From JAXHUH01 sp034211175 (GTDB lineage Bacteria; Actinomycetota; Acidimicrobiia; Acidimicrobiales; CAIXPF01): a stretch of 21,261 bases of DNA. The number at the start of each line of letters is the position of its first letter. Position 1 is the stretch's first letter. The notes below the pieces were generated by a model. It had not been told where the DNA came from. It was given only the letters and a program-made list of their open reading frames with translations, and ran no database searches. A program made the translations under genes and the position numbers. Of this stretch, positions 6,980-14,474 are shown in pieces. The stretch is taken from positions 1 through 21,261 of the forward strand of contig JAXHUH010000003.1 of NCBI GenBank assembly GCA_034211175.1, written 5' to 3'.

Positions 6980-7823
6980 CCACGGTGGCGTCGACCACCC
7001 AGCGGGCCGGCGGGCCGAGATCTGCACGCTGGCCGAGGCCGTCGGCCGCCACGTCCACGACGGCGACACCGTCGCCCTGGAGGGGTTCACCCACCTCATC
7101 CCGTTCGCCGCGGGCCACGAGATCATCCGCCAACGACGTCGCGACCTGACCATCGTGCGGATGACGCCCGACGTGATCTACGACCAGCTCATCGGCATGG
7201 GCTGCGCGTCGAAGCTCGTGTTCAGCTGGGGCGGCAACCCCGGCGTCGGCTCGCTGCACCGGTTCCGCGACGCGGTCGAGCACGGGTGGCCGGCCCCCCT
7301 GGCCATCGAGGAGCACAGCCACGCGGCGATGGCCAACCGCTACGCCGCCGGCGCCTCGGGCCTGCCCTTCGCCACGATGCGGGCCGCGACCACTGGCCTG
7401 TTCGACAACACCGGCAACCTGGCCACCGTCACGTGCCCGTTCACCGGCGAGGAGCTGACCGCGGTCGCCGCCCTGAACCCCGACGTGTCGATCATCCACG
7501 CCCAGCGAGCCGACCGGGCCGGCAACGTCCAGCTGTGGGGCATCGTCGGGATCCAGAAGGAGGCGGTCCTCGCCGCCCGCCGGGCGATCGTCACCGTCGA
7601 GGAGATCGTCGACGAGCTGACCCCGCTGCCCGGCGCGGTCACGCTGCCGGCCTGGGTGCTCGATGCCGTGGTCGAGGTGCCCGGCGGCTCCCACCCCTCC
7701 TACGCGGACGGCTACTCGCACCGCGACAACGCCTTCTACGCGGCGTGGGACGACATCAGCCGCGAGCGCGACACCTTCACCGACTGGATGGACCGCCACG
7801 TGCTCGGAGCCCAGCATGTCTGA
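6969..7823 (+). CDS. pcaI: 3-oxoadipate CoA-transferase, alpha subunit
   Basis: 284 aa, the alpha half of a family I CoA-transferase that moves CoA from succinyl-CoA to 3-oxoadipate, giving 3-oxoadipyl-CoA for thiolysis. Landmarks are 'VHDGDTVALEGFTHLIPFAAGHEIIRQ', 'DLTIVRMTPDVIYDQLIG', 'FSWGGNPGVGSLHRF' and 'PGGSHPSYADGY'. These resemble the actinobacterial pca-cluster form and the glutaconate CoA-transferase branch more than the short Pseudomonas PcaI. The gene lies between pobA and pcaJ, and its stop overlaps the pcaJ start by 8 bp, so the two subunits are translationally coupled. ATG 6969 has only a weak GGAG nearby; the strong Shine-Dalgarno upstream serves a tiny out-of-frame ORF. Another acyl-CoA acceptor is possible, but context favours 3-oxoadipate. 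Confidence 0.9.
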   Translation: MRTDHGGVDHPAGRRAEICTLAEAVGRHVHDGDTVALEGFTHLIPFAAGHEIIRQRRRDLTIVRMTPDVIYDQLIGMGCASKLVFSWGGNPGVGSLHRFRDAVEHGWPAPLAIEEHSHAAMANRYAAGASGLPFATMRAATTGLFDNTGNLATVTCPFTGEELTAVAALNPDVSIIHAQRADRAGNVQLWGIVGIQKEAVLAARRAIVTVEEIVDELTPLPGAVTLPAWVLDAVVEVPGGSHPSYADGYSHRDNAFYAAWDDISRERDTFTDWMDRHVLGAQHV

Positions 7824-8556
7824 CACTGTGACCCCTGGGACCGACCTGACCTGGACCAGCGACGAGCTGATGACCGTCGCCGCGTCGCGCTTGCTCACCG
7901 CGGGCATGACCTGCTTCGTCGGCATCGGCAAGCCGTCGACCGCGGCCAACCTCGCCCGCCTGCTCCACGCGCCCGACCTGGTGCTCATCTACGAGTCCGG
8001 GCCGATCGGGGCGAAGCCGACCCGCCTGCCGCTGTCGATCGGCGACGGTGAGCTGGCCAGCACCGCCGACCTCGTCGTGTCGATCCCCGAGATGTTCAAC
8101 TACTGGCTCGGCGGCGGCAAGATCCAGGTCGGCTTCCTCGGCGCCGCCCAGATCGACCGGTGGGCCACCATCAACACCACCGTGATCGGCGACTACGCCC
8201 ACCCGAAGGTCCGCCTCCCCGGAGCCGGCGGTGCCCCCGAGATCGCCCGGAACTGCGCCGAGGTCTTCGTCATCGTCCGCCAGGGGGCCCGCACGTTCGT
8301 CGAGGAGGTCGACTTCGCCACCTCGCCGGCCAACGCCCCGACCACCGTCGTCACCGACCTCGGCGTGCTCCGCTCCAAGGGCCCGGGCGACGAGCTGACC
8401 CTCACCGCCATCCATCCCGGCGTCGAGATCGACCAGGTGAAGGCGGCGACCGCCTGGGACCTCGCCGTGGCCGGTGACCTGGCGACCACCGCGGCGCCGA
8501 CCGCGGCCGAGCTCACCGCCCTGCGCGATCTCGAGGCGGCCAGCGCCGTCGACTGA
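7816..8556 (+). CDS. pcaJ: 3-oxoadipate CoA-transferase, beta subunit
   Basis: ATG 7816 overlaps the pcaI stop (ATGTCTGA) and gives 246 aa. The beta subunit carries the catalytic glutamate that forms the glutamyl-CoA thioester; here it is Glu60 in 'LVLIYESGPIGAKP'. Other landmarks are 'GGGKIQVGFLGAAQIDRWATINTT' and 'LPGAGGAPEIARNC', the family's conserved glycine-rich segment. It is co-encoded with pcaI and followed by pcaB after 9 bp. The two subunits should form a heteromeric cytoplasmic enzyme. The substrate call depends on the cluster. The nearest alternative is an IpdAB- or GctAB-like transferase for a different acid, which the surrounding pca genes make unlikely. Confidence 0.92.
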   Translation: MSDTVTPGTDLTWTSDELMTVAASRLLTAGMTCFVGIGKPSTAANLARLLHAPDLVLIYESGPIGAKPTRLPLSIGDGELASTADLVVSIPEMFNYWLGGGKIQVGFLGAAQIDRWATINTTVIGDYAHPKVRLPGAGGAPEIARNCAEVFVIVRQGARTFVEEVDFATSPANAPTTVVTDLGVLRSKGPGDELTLTAIHPGVEIDQVKAATAWDLAVAGDLATTAAPTAAELTALRDLEAASAVD

Positions 8557-8565
8557 GCTGTCCCT

Positions 8566-9930
8566 GTGCCCGCCGAGCCCGCCTCCCTGATCGCGGCGTA
8601 CGCCGTCGGTGACGCGCTCGCCGACGCAGTGGGGGAGCGGGCCTGGCTCGCGGCCATGGTCGAGGTGGAAGCGGCGCTGTGCCGGGCCGCGGCCCGGGTC
8701 GGCCTCGCCTCGGCGGCGGTCGCCACGGCGGTGACCGATGCCTGCGCCGTGGCGGCGGCCGACCCGTCGGTGCTCGACCCCGACGCCATCCGGGCCGCGT
8801 CGCTCGACGGCGGCAACCCGGTGATCCCGTTCGTCGCCGCGCTCCGGGCCCATGTCCGGGCAACCGCCGGTGCCGAGGCGGCCGACCACGTCCACCGGGG
8901 GCCAACCAGCCAGGACGTGCTCGACTCGGCCATGGTCCTGGTGGTTCGCCGAGCCGGCGCAGTCGTCGCCGCCGAGCTGGCCCGGGCGGCGGGCGCCGCG
9001 GTCGCGCTCGCCGAGCGGGAGCGCGCCACCGTGATGTTGGCCCGGACGCTGCTCCAGCCGGCGTTGCCGACCACGTTCGGTGCGGTGTGCGCCGGTTGGG
9101 CGGTTGCGCTCGTCGGGGTGCGCGACGAGCTGCGACGGACCGTGACCACGCTGCCGGCCCAGCTCGGCGGCGCGGCCGGGACCCTCGCCGCGTTCGGCGA
9201 CGCCGGCCCGGCGATGATCGACGCGTTCGCCAGCGAGCTCGGGCTCGCGGCTCCGGTGGTGCCGTGGCACGCCGACCGCCACCGGGTCGTGCTGGCCGCG
9301 TCCGCACTGGCCGCGGCCGCCGGCACGTGCGAGAAGGTCGCCGCCGACATCGGGCTGCTGGCCCAGGGTGAGGTCGCCGAGGTGCGGGCCGGTACCGGCG
9401 GGTCGTCGGCCATGCCCCACAAGCGCAACCCGGTCGGCGTGATCCCGGTGCGGGCCGCGGCCCGGCGCGCCGCCGCGCTGGCCGGTGCCTTCCCGGCGGC
9501 GATGGCCCACGAGCACCAGCGCGCCCTCGGCCTGTGGCAGCTCGAGTGGCAGACGATGGCCGACCTGCTCGCCGCCACCGGCGCAGCTGCAGCCCACCTC
9601 GCCGATCTCGTCGCCGGCCTCGACGTCGACCGCGACCGCATGGCGGCCAACCTCGCCGACCAGCGGGGCCTCGTGCTCGCCGAGGCGGTGACCGAGCACC
9701 TCGCCCGTACCGGCACGCCCCGGTCCGAGGCCCGCCGGCTGGTCGAGGACGCGGCCGGTGCCGTGGCCGAGCGGGGCACGACCCTGGCCGACGAGCTCCG
9801 CCGCCTCGGCGCCGACACCGCCACCGTCGACGTCGCCCGCGACCCGGCCGCCTACGTGGGCGCCGCCGACACGTTCGTCGACCGCGCCGTCACCGCCCAT
9901 CGGGAGATGACCCCGTGGGACCTCGCCTGA
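8566..9930 (+). CDS. pcaB: 3-carboxy-cis,cis-muconate cycloisomerase
   Basis: 454 aa from GTG 8566, 9 bp after pcaJ. It belongs to the fumarase/aspartase superfamily. The signature 'GGSSAMPHKRNPV' is at residues ~278-290, and the upstream active-site segment 'HRGPTSQDVLDSAMVLV' is intact. In this family the signature loop carries the catalytic serine, and the TSQD segment contacts the substrate. PcaB cyclises 3-carboxy-cis,cis-muconate, the product of protocatechuate 3,4-cleavage, to 4-carboxymuconolactone. Its length matches the usual ~450 aa. Adenylosuccinate lyase shares the fold, but the operon position between pcaJ and pcaD/pcaC settles the call. No truncation is seen. Confidence 0.95.
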   Translation: MPAEPASLIAAYAVGDALADAVGERAWLAAMVEVEAALCRAAARVGLASAAVATAVTDACAVAAADPSVLDPDAIRAASLDGGNPVIPFVAALRAHVRATAGAEAADHVHRGPTSQDVLDSAMVLVVRRAGAVVAAELARAAGAAVALAERERATVMLARTLLQPALPTTFGAVCAGWAVALVGVRDELRRTVTTLPAQLGGAAGTLAAFGDAGPAMIDAFASELGLAAPVVPWHADRHRVVLAASALAAAAGTCEKVAADIGLLAQGEVAEVRAGTGGSSAMPHKRNPVGVIPVRAAARRAAALAGAFPAAMAHEHQRALGLWQLEWQTMADLLAATGAAAAHLADLVAGLDVDRDRMAANLADQRGLVLAEAVTEHLARTGTPRSEARRLVEDAAGAVAERGTTLADELRRLGADTATVDVARDPAAYVGAADTFVDRAVTAHREMTPWDLA

Positions 9931-9955
9931 ACCCGACCGCCTGGAGGCCCCTGTC

Positions 9956-10738
9956 GTGAACGCCCCGAGCCCTGTGATCGTCCACCACACGGTCGACGGC
10001 CCGGTGGACGCGCCGGTCGTGGTGCTGTCCAACTCGCTCGGCACCGACCACACGATGTGGGACCCGCAGGTCGAGGCGCTGGCCCGCACCCACCGGGTCG
10101 TCCGCTACGACACCCGGGGCCACGGCCGGTCCCCGGCGCCCGATGGCCCGTACTCGATCGACGACCTCGCCGCCGACGTGCTCGCCCTGCTCGACCGTCT
10201 CGGCGTCGAGCGGGCGTCGTTCTGCGGTCTGTCGCTCGGCGGGATGACGGGAATGGCCCTCGGCCGCGTCGCCCCCGAGCGGTTCGATCGGTTCGTGCTC
10301 CTGTGCACCGCGGCGAAGCTCGGCCCTCCGGCCGCGTGGCGCGACCGGGCCGCGCTCGTTCGGGCGAAGGGCACCGACGCCGTGACCGACGGGACCGTCG
10401 GGCGGTGGTTCACCCCGGCGTTCGTGCAGGAGCGGCCCGAGGTCGTCGAGCAGTTCGTCACCAACCTCCGGGCCTGTGCCGACGAGGGCTACGCCGCGTG
10501 CTGCGAAGCGATCGTCGGTCTCGACGAGCTCGACTCGCTGGCCGCCGTCACCCAGCCGACGCTCGTCATCGCCGGCGCCGACGACCCGGCGACGCCGCCG
10601 GAGCATGCCGAGGCCATCGTCGAGCGGATGCCCGACGCCCGCCTCGCGGTCGTCGAGCGGGCCGCCCACATCGCCAACGTCGAACGGCCCGACGAGGTCA
10701 CCGCCCTCGTCGTCGAGCACCTGGGAGCCGCCTCGTGA
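9956..10738 (+). CDS. pcaD: 3-oxoadipate enol-lactonase
   Basis: 260 aa from GTG 9956, an alpha/beta-hydrolase. The catalytic triad is visible: Ser93 in 'FCGLSLGGMTG', Asp209 (or 210) in 'VIAGADDPATP', and His238 in 'RAAHIANVERPDEV'. The early 'RYDTRGHGRSPAP' strand-turn is also typical. It hydrolyses 3-oxoadipate enol-lactone to 3-oxoadipate. Its stop overlaps the pcaC start (GTGA, 4 bp). In several actinobacteria PcaD and PcaC are fused as PcaL; here they remain separate but directly coupled, in the PcaL domain order. Confidence 0.94.
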   Translation: MNAPSPVIVHHTVDGPVDAPVVVLSNSLGTDHTMWDPQVEALARTHRVVRYDTRGHGRSPAPDGPYSIDDLAADVLALLDRLGVERASFCGLSLGGMTGMALGRVAPERFDRFVLLCTAAKLGPPAAWRDRAALVRAKGTDAVTDGTVGRWFTPAFVQERPEVVEQFVTNLRACADEGYAACCEAIVGLDELDSLAAVTQPTLVIAGADDPATPPEHAEAIVERMPDARLAVVERAAHIANVERPDEVTALVVEHLGAAS

Positions 10739-11163
10739 GCACCGCCGACCCGAACGATCCTGCCCCGAACCCGGCCGATCGCACGGCCGCCGACCAGCAC
10801 GCCGCGGGCATGGCCGTGCGCCGCCAGGTCCTGGGCGATGCCCATGTCGATCGGGCCGAGGCGAACAAGACCGCGTTCACCGAGCCGTTCCAGGAGCTGA
10901 TCACCCGCTACGCGTGGGGCGAGATCTGGACCCGGCCGGGCCTGGATCGCAAGACCCGCAGCTGCATCACCCTGGCCATGCTCATCGGCGGCGGCCACTG
11001 GGACGAGCTGGCCATGCACGTGCGCGCCGCGGTCAACAACGGCCTCACCGCCGACGAGATCGGCGAGGTCCTGCTGCAGTCCTCGATCTACTGCGGCGTC
11101 CCCGCCGCCAACCACGCCTTCAAGATCGCCAACGAGGTCCTCGCCTCGCTGAACGAGGCCTGA
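10735..11163 (+). CDS. pcaC: 4-carboxymuconolactone decarboxylase
   Basis: 142 aa from GTG 10735, inside the last codons of pcaD. It is a member of the carboxymuconolactone decarboxylase/AhpD-like helical family. Landmarks are 'RRQVLGDAHVDRA', 'FQELITRYAWGEIWTRPGLDRKTR', 'HWDELAMHVRAAVNNGLTADEI' and 'YCGVPAANHAFKIA'. It has no CxxC, so it is a decarboxylase rather than an AhpD peroxidase partner. It converts 4-carboxymuconolactone to 3-oxoadipate enol-lactone, the substrate of the gene before it. It is the last gene of the cluster. The ~20-residue polar N-terminal extension is not part of the conserved core. Confidence 0.95.
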   Translation: MSTADPNDPAPNPADRTAADQHAAGMAVRRQVLGDAHVDRAEANKTAFTEPFQELITRYAWGEIWTRPGLDRKTRSCITLAMLIGGGHWDELAMHVRAAVNNGLTADEIGEVLLQSSIYCGVPAANHAFKIANEVLASLNEA

Positions 11164-11351
11164 CCCCGCCGGTGTCGCGGGCCTGCCTGCGGTGACCGAC
11201 GAACGGCGTCGGGCGAGGCTCAGCGGCAGCGGTGCAGAAGTGAAGCAGCGTCGCTGCAGGTTGGCGCCGGACGCTCGAACGCAGAGTTGGGCCGCACGCG
11301 GAGCGCAACGACCGACACTTACGCTTGCCAATGGCGAAGAGAGGCGGGCTC
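11164..11351. other. Intergenic stretch after the pca cluster
   Basis: 188 bases with no gene. Small inverted repeats occur just after pcaC (AGGCC...GGCCT) and at 11245-11257 (GCAGCGTCGCTGC), but neither is a convincing terminator. A TACGCT at 11320-11325 could be a -10 for the protease gene. From here rightward the DNA becomes visibly less GC-extreme, suggesting a boundary between the catabolic cluster and an accessory segment. Confidence 0.4.
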
Positions 11352-11651
11352 ATGCGGTTGAACATCAGTGCGAAGCGTGCGGCTGGCGGTGTTGCGCTCA
11401 CAGGTCTGATCGCAGCCAGCGGTATCGGGGCGGCGACGTGGTCAGATGCCGAGCAATCGGCGTTCGCGTGTAGCGTCATCGCGACGGATAACCGCTCTGC
11501 GATGGTTTCGCGTGTAGCGTCATCGCGACGGATAACCGCTCTGCGATGGTTTCGTGGGATGCTCTTGGCGACGCGGATCTGTACGCCGTGTACGTCAACG
11601 GCGATCTCGCTGGATACTCGGCAGGCGCCATCTTCGAGGCACCGTTCATGA
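11352..11651 (+). pseudogene. Signal-peptide fragment of the trypsin-like protease, frameshifted by duplication
   Basis: ATG 11352, preceded by an AGAGGCGGG Shine-Dalgarno-like run, encodes a classic export signal: 'MRLNISAKRAAGGVALTGLI', then a small-residue region 'SGIGAATWSDAEQSAFACSV'. The frame then enters a 44-bp tandem duplication (11463-11554). Because 44 is not a multiple of three, it reads on into 'RVASSRRITALRWF' and other nonsense until a stop at 11649-11651. Removing one repeat copy joins this leader directly to the protease body at 11546 with a sensible fibronectin-like sequence across the join ('ATDNRSAMVSWDALGDADLY'). ATG 11331 and TTG 11325 are in-frame alternatives lacking a Shine-Dalgarno. 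Confidence 0.75.
11463..11554 (+). repeat. Exact 44-bp tandem duplication with 4-bp TTCG boundary homology
   Basis: Bases 11463-11506 are repeated exactly at 11507-11550. The first four bases (TTCG) recur at 11551-11554, so TTCG flanks both boundaries, as expected when slippage or recombination at a 4-bp microhomology makes a tandem copy. The repeat begins inside the codons for 'AFACSV' and ends in 'AMVS'. It adds 44 bp (+2 in frame), splitting the protease gene. The two copies being identical implies a recent event, an active switch, or an assembly artefact. Confidence 0.93.
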
Positions 11652-13270
11652 CCGAAGGGTTGACCCAATACAGCGTCGCGCCTTCACCCGACGGCGTCGA
11701 TGCGACTGCTCCTGTCGCGTGCGGCTCGGTCGAGGTCGTTGCTGGCCAGGTCGCTCCGTGGTCGAGTGGTGACCCGGACGGACCGCCTACCGGTGATCGG
11801 GGCTGGACACTGGTGGACGACATGATCGCCGGCGCGATGATACAGGATTGGGGTCTGAACGAAGACGAGGCCAGACGGCGAGTCGTCGCGCAGAAGCAGT
11901 GGTCCGAGCTCGAGGAGGAGATCCTCGCCGCTGCGGGCGGCGACTGGGCCGGTGCGATCGTGCACCACGAGACCGACGGATCCCGCGAGTTCCTGACCTC
12001 ATCGGAGGCCTCGGCCCAGCGTCTGCGCGGGGTGATTCGCCAGGCGGGAGGGTTGTCGGAGGCCACGGGAACTGCCGCGCGGGTCACGGTCGTCCAACAC
12101 TCGATGGATGAGCTCCGGGCCGCTGCATCGGACCTGAACACTGCTCTCAGTCGCTCCGGGGTCGCCGGCGGGACAGCCGGTGTGAACATCGTCGCCAACG
12201 GGCTGACGGTGACGGTGCCAACCGACCAGGCGCTCGACGAGGCGCGTCGTAGCGGCGAGCTGACGGTGCCGCAGTCGTTGAGCGCTACCGAGAACAATTC
12301 CCGCGCCGAGGCGACGGCTGCGCCCTTCCGGGAGGCGTTCGCCGTCGAGGTGCTTCGCACCAACTCGCTCGACTCGGGGGAGCAAGCGTGTGACAACAGC
12401 GGCTGGCGGCACAACCTGGCTGGCACAGAGGTCTTGTCGTGCGATGCTCCGCTGCGAGGCGGTGTGTTCATGGTCAGCTCGCGGTCGAAATCTGCGCCCG
12501 TTCTCAACGATGTCCGCCGAGCTCTGTGCTCGGTGGGCTTTCTCGTGCGGTCCCTCGCCAACAACCTGCCGTTGGTCGTGACGGCTGGCCATTGCGCGCA
12601 CGACGACCCAGCGACGGCGACGGACGAGCGGAACGGAGCCGGCGATCGTGGCCGCGGTTGGCGTACTTATCAGCCGACACTTGGGAGCACCCACTGGGTC
12701 GGAACCTGGTGGGACAGCGTGTACGACGCACGCGGTGACATGGGGATCGTTATCGTCCCGAACTATGCTGATGGCTCTGGTTGGGGCGTGAACCCTCGTG
12801 TGTTCGTGCAGGTCGACCCAGACGGGAGCCGTCCGATCACACAGACGATTGATTGGTACCCGATCAATGCCCTCGGCAACATGGATGCAGTCGGTGTAGG
12901 TGACTACCTGTGTCGCACGGGAGCGGTGACGTTCTCGGATTGCGGGGCACGAACGGAACTCGATGGACGTGGCGGATCCGGCGCCCTCTTCCCAACATTC
13001 AACGATTGGGCGTCCTGCCAAGGAGACAGCGGCGGCCCTGTGTACGCAAACGGACGCGCCTACGGAATTCACCAGGGCGCCGAGAATCAGAGCTACACCG
13101 CACCTTGGGATGTCGTCGTCCCTGGCGAGACTGCGTTCGTTGATCTGCGTTGCTCGTACGAGTCGGGAAATTCTCCGATTGGTGTTACACCCGGTCTCGG
13201 AAGGGTCCAGCCGTTGGCGGATCTCCTTGATGACCTCCGTGTGAGACTGGTCACGACCGCGAACCCCTGA
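11546..13270 (+). CDS. Trypsin-like (S1 family) serine protease body, leader out of frame
   Basis: From ATG 11546, which lies inside the second repeat copy, there are 574 aa. Residues ~1-50 form a fibronectin-like strand pattern ('SWDALGDADLYAVYVNGDLAGY'). Residues ~110-250 ('DWAGAIVHHETDG', 'VVQHSMDELRAAASDLN', 'GVNIVANGLTVTVP') resemble the pro-region of alpha-lytic protease/streptogrisin enzymes. The catalytic triad of the chymotrypsin fold is complete: His349 in 'VTAGHCA', Asp398 in 'RGDMGIVIV', Ser495 in 'CQGDSGGPV'. Several Cys could form disulfides. The body is intact, but as sequenced it has no signal peptide and no Shine-Dalgarno, because the 44-bp duplication put the leader in another frame. 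A stop at 11471-11473 closes this frame upstream. The lipoprotein gene starts 10 bp after its stop. Confidence 0.85.
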   Translation: MVSWDALGDADLYAVYVNGDLAGYSAGAIFEAPFMTEGLTQYSVAPSPDGVDATAPVACGSVEVVAGQVAPWSSGDPDGPPTGDRGWTLVDDMIAGAMIQDWGLNEDEARRRVVAQKQWSELEEEILAAAGGDWAGAIVHHETDGSREFLTSSEASAQRLRGVIRQAGGLSEATGTAARVTVVQHSMDELRAAASDLNTALSRSGVAGGTAGVNIVANGLTVTVPTDQALDEARRSGELTVPQSLSATENNSRAEATAAPFREAFAVEVLRTNSLDSGEQACDNSGWRHNLAGTEVLSCDAPLRGGVFMVSSRSKSAPVLNDVRRALCSVGFLVRSLANNLPLVVTAGHCAHDDPATATDERNGAGDRGRGWRTYQPTLGSTHWVGTWWDSVYDARGDMGIVIVPNYADGSGWGVNPRVFVQVDPDGSRPITQTIDWYPINALGNMDAVGVGDYLCRTGAVTFSDCGARTELDGRGGSGALFPTFNDWASCQGDSGGPVYANGRAYGIHQGAENQSYTAPWDVVVPGETAFVDLRCSYESGNSPIGVTPGLGRVQPLADLLDDLRVRLVTTANP

Positions 13271-13280
13271 GGAGGCACCA

Positions 13281-14030
13281 GTGAGGTCGCAGAAGCTCAG
13301 ACTCGGTGGCGGCCTTGTTGTCGTGGCGCTTGCTGTCGCTTCGTGCGGTGGTCTTCCGGATGACGGCCAGGACGCGACGGCGTCCCGGGACGGGTCGACG
13401 GACGACGCCTCGGTGTTGTCGCAGACGTCGTCCACGCAGCCGGGCACGGGGCCGCGAGAGGGCCGGTCCGTGTTCAACCTGTACGAGTGGACCTTCGAGC
13501 CGGGCGACGTGCAGGCCGCGATGGAGGGTGCCTTCCCTGCGATGGTCGGGCGGACGTTCGATCGGGTGGTGCCCGCCGCAGCATTGGACCTCGACGCGAC
13601 GATCGAGGCGACCGAGACCATGGATCCGCTCGAGACTGACGTCGGCACACGGCACGAGGCCGCCATCGAGGTTCACGTGGAGAACAACAGCGACATGCCG
13701 CTGAACTGGCGGGAGTCGACCGCTTCGCAGCCGTTCAACGACGTCGCCGTGTTCGTCGATGTCGGTGGCGGCAGGGCATGGGGCGGTCAGGTCGCCGGCG
13801 AAGACGTCGCCTATTCGCCCATGCCCATCGAACCCGGCGAGACCGGCACCGGTTGGGTGCGCACGTACTCGCCGCCGTGCCTGACCGAGGACGACGCCCT
13901 CCCGTGCCCTGACCGAGCCGACCTGCACGTGCTCTTCATGACCCGCTTTCCCGACGACGAAGAGAAGCTCTTCTACACCGAACCGCTGTCGGTGGAGCTC
14001 GACGAGCTCTTCGGCCTGGAGCTCGGCTGA
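13281..14030 (+). CDS. Lipoprotein of an unrecognised family, paralogue of the one at 16765-17532
   Basis: GTG 13281 has an excellent Shine-Dalgarno (AGGAGG, 13270-13275) that overlaps the protease stop, so the two genes are probably co-translated. 249 aa. The N terminus is a lipoprotein signal, 'VVVALAVASCGG', with the lipidated Cys at 22. A Ser/Thr/Asp-rich linker (to ~residue 65) follows, then a folded domain with 'EWTFEPGDVQAAMEG', 'LDLDATIEATETM', 'AAIEVHVENNSD', 'PIEPGETGTGW', a 'PPC...PCPD' Cys pair and 'DLHVLFMTRF'. The same motifs in the same order occur in the minus-strand lipoprotein. The beta-rich, charged pattern with 'VEVxN' resembles Ig-like domains of the DUF4352 sort, but I do not recognise the family and assign no function. 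Being next to a secreted protease, it could be a partner, inhibitor or substrate (inference). Confidence 0.8.
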   Translation: MRSQKLRLGGGLVVVALAVASCGGLPDDGQDATASRDGSTDDASVLSQTSSTQPGTGPREGRSVFNLYEWTFEPGDVQAAMEGAFPAMVGRTFDRVVPAAALDLDATIEATETMDPLETDVGTRHEAAIEVHVENNSDMPLNWRESTASQPFNDVAVFVDVGGGRAWGGQVAGEDVAYSPMPIEPGETGTGWVRTYSPPCLTEDDALPCPDRADLHVLFMTRFPDDEEKLFYTEPLSVELDELFGLELG

Positions 14031-14036
14031 GCGGGA

Positions 14037-14071
14037 CTGGCACGTAGTTGGCAGGTACGTAGCATGCTCGG
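14037..14071 (+). promoter_or_regulatory. Candidate leaderless promoter of the VapBC remnant
   Basis: TAGCAT (14060-14065) lies 6 nt before ATG 14072, the spacing typical of a -10 for a leaderless mRNA. CTGGCA (14037-14042) sits 17 bp upstream and matches four of six -35 bases. The imperfect repeats CACGTAG (14041-14047) and TACGTAG (around 14056-14062) could be the autoregulatory operator usual for toxin-antitoxin operons. Pattern only. Confidence 0.45.
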
Positions 14072-14327
14072 ATGAGCGGCACGCAACGGCTCGCCGCGTC
14101 CGTCGATGCGAGCTGCTGGAGGCTGGGTGAACGACGCACTGCGAACAAAGGCCGAGCACGAGCGGCGCATGCAGGCGCTCGACGGCTTCCTCGAGGCGTA
14201 CGAGGCCGAGCACGGCGAGATCACCGAGCCCGAGATGGACGAAGCGACTTGCCGGGCACGCTCCCGAGCGACGGTCGTGCGTTCGTCGGGCGGTACGCGA
14301 TCCCGACCCCGGCACGACGCAGGTTGA
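14072..14327 (+). pseudogene. VapB-type antitoxin remnant (internal deletion and frameshift)
   Basis: Two frames together make a recognisable actinobacterial VapB-like antitoxin. ATG 14072 opens 'MSGTQRLAASVDA', the usual start of these proteins, but this frame then runs into unrelated sequence. The frame from 14106 continues with 'GGWVNDALRTKAEHERR', 'FLEAYEAEHGEITEPEMDEA' and 'RARSRATVVR', the family's middle and C-terminal half. About 15-20 codons that should lie between the two parts are missing and the frame changes. A truncated antitoxin could still start at ATG 14106 or at GTG 14127 (GGAGG Shine-Dalgarno at 14118-14122). Its stop overlaps the toxin start as TTGA (14324-14327), the coupled arrangement normal for vapBC. 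Confidence 0.65.
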
Positions 14328-14448
14328 CGTTCGTCCTCGAAGCCGACGCCTTCCTCGCGGTCGAACGGAGCGAGCGGACGTCATCGCCCCGGTCGAAACG
14401 CCTCGACGAGCGCTCACACCGCCGCTGAGCCACGGCGGGTGGTGGTAG
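14324..14448 (+). pseudogene. VapC-type PIN-domain toxin remnant (truncated, frameshifted)
   Basis: TTG 14324 opens 'LTFVLEADAFLAVERSER', matching the first strand and helix of PIN-domain toxins, in which the segment normally reads VLDAxAxxAVER; the first catalytic Asp is Glu here. One base appears to be missing at ~14377. In the next frame the text continues 'DVIAPVETPRRALTPPLSHGG', as VapC proteins do after 'ERxDRDVIA', and then stops at TAG 14446-14448. Only ~41 of the usual ~130 codons remain, so the RNase toxin is dead. The SQR promoter begins 27 bp further on. Confidence 0.6.
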
Positions 14449-14474
14449 GTCTGCCGCAACACATCTGACCTGCT

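Noticed and set aside
7777..10089. 770-aa minus-strand frame opposite pcaJ and pcaB
   Set aside because: It is antisense to well-identified enzymes and has no domain pattern.
12504..12731. Small minus-strand frames within the protease gene
   Set aside because: No Shine-Dalgarno or recognisable sequence; they are shadows of the protease reading frame.
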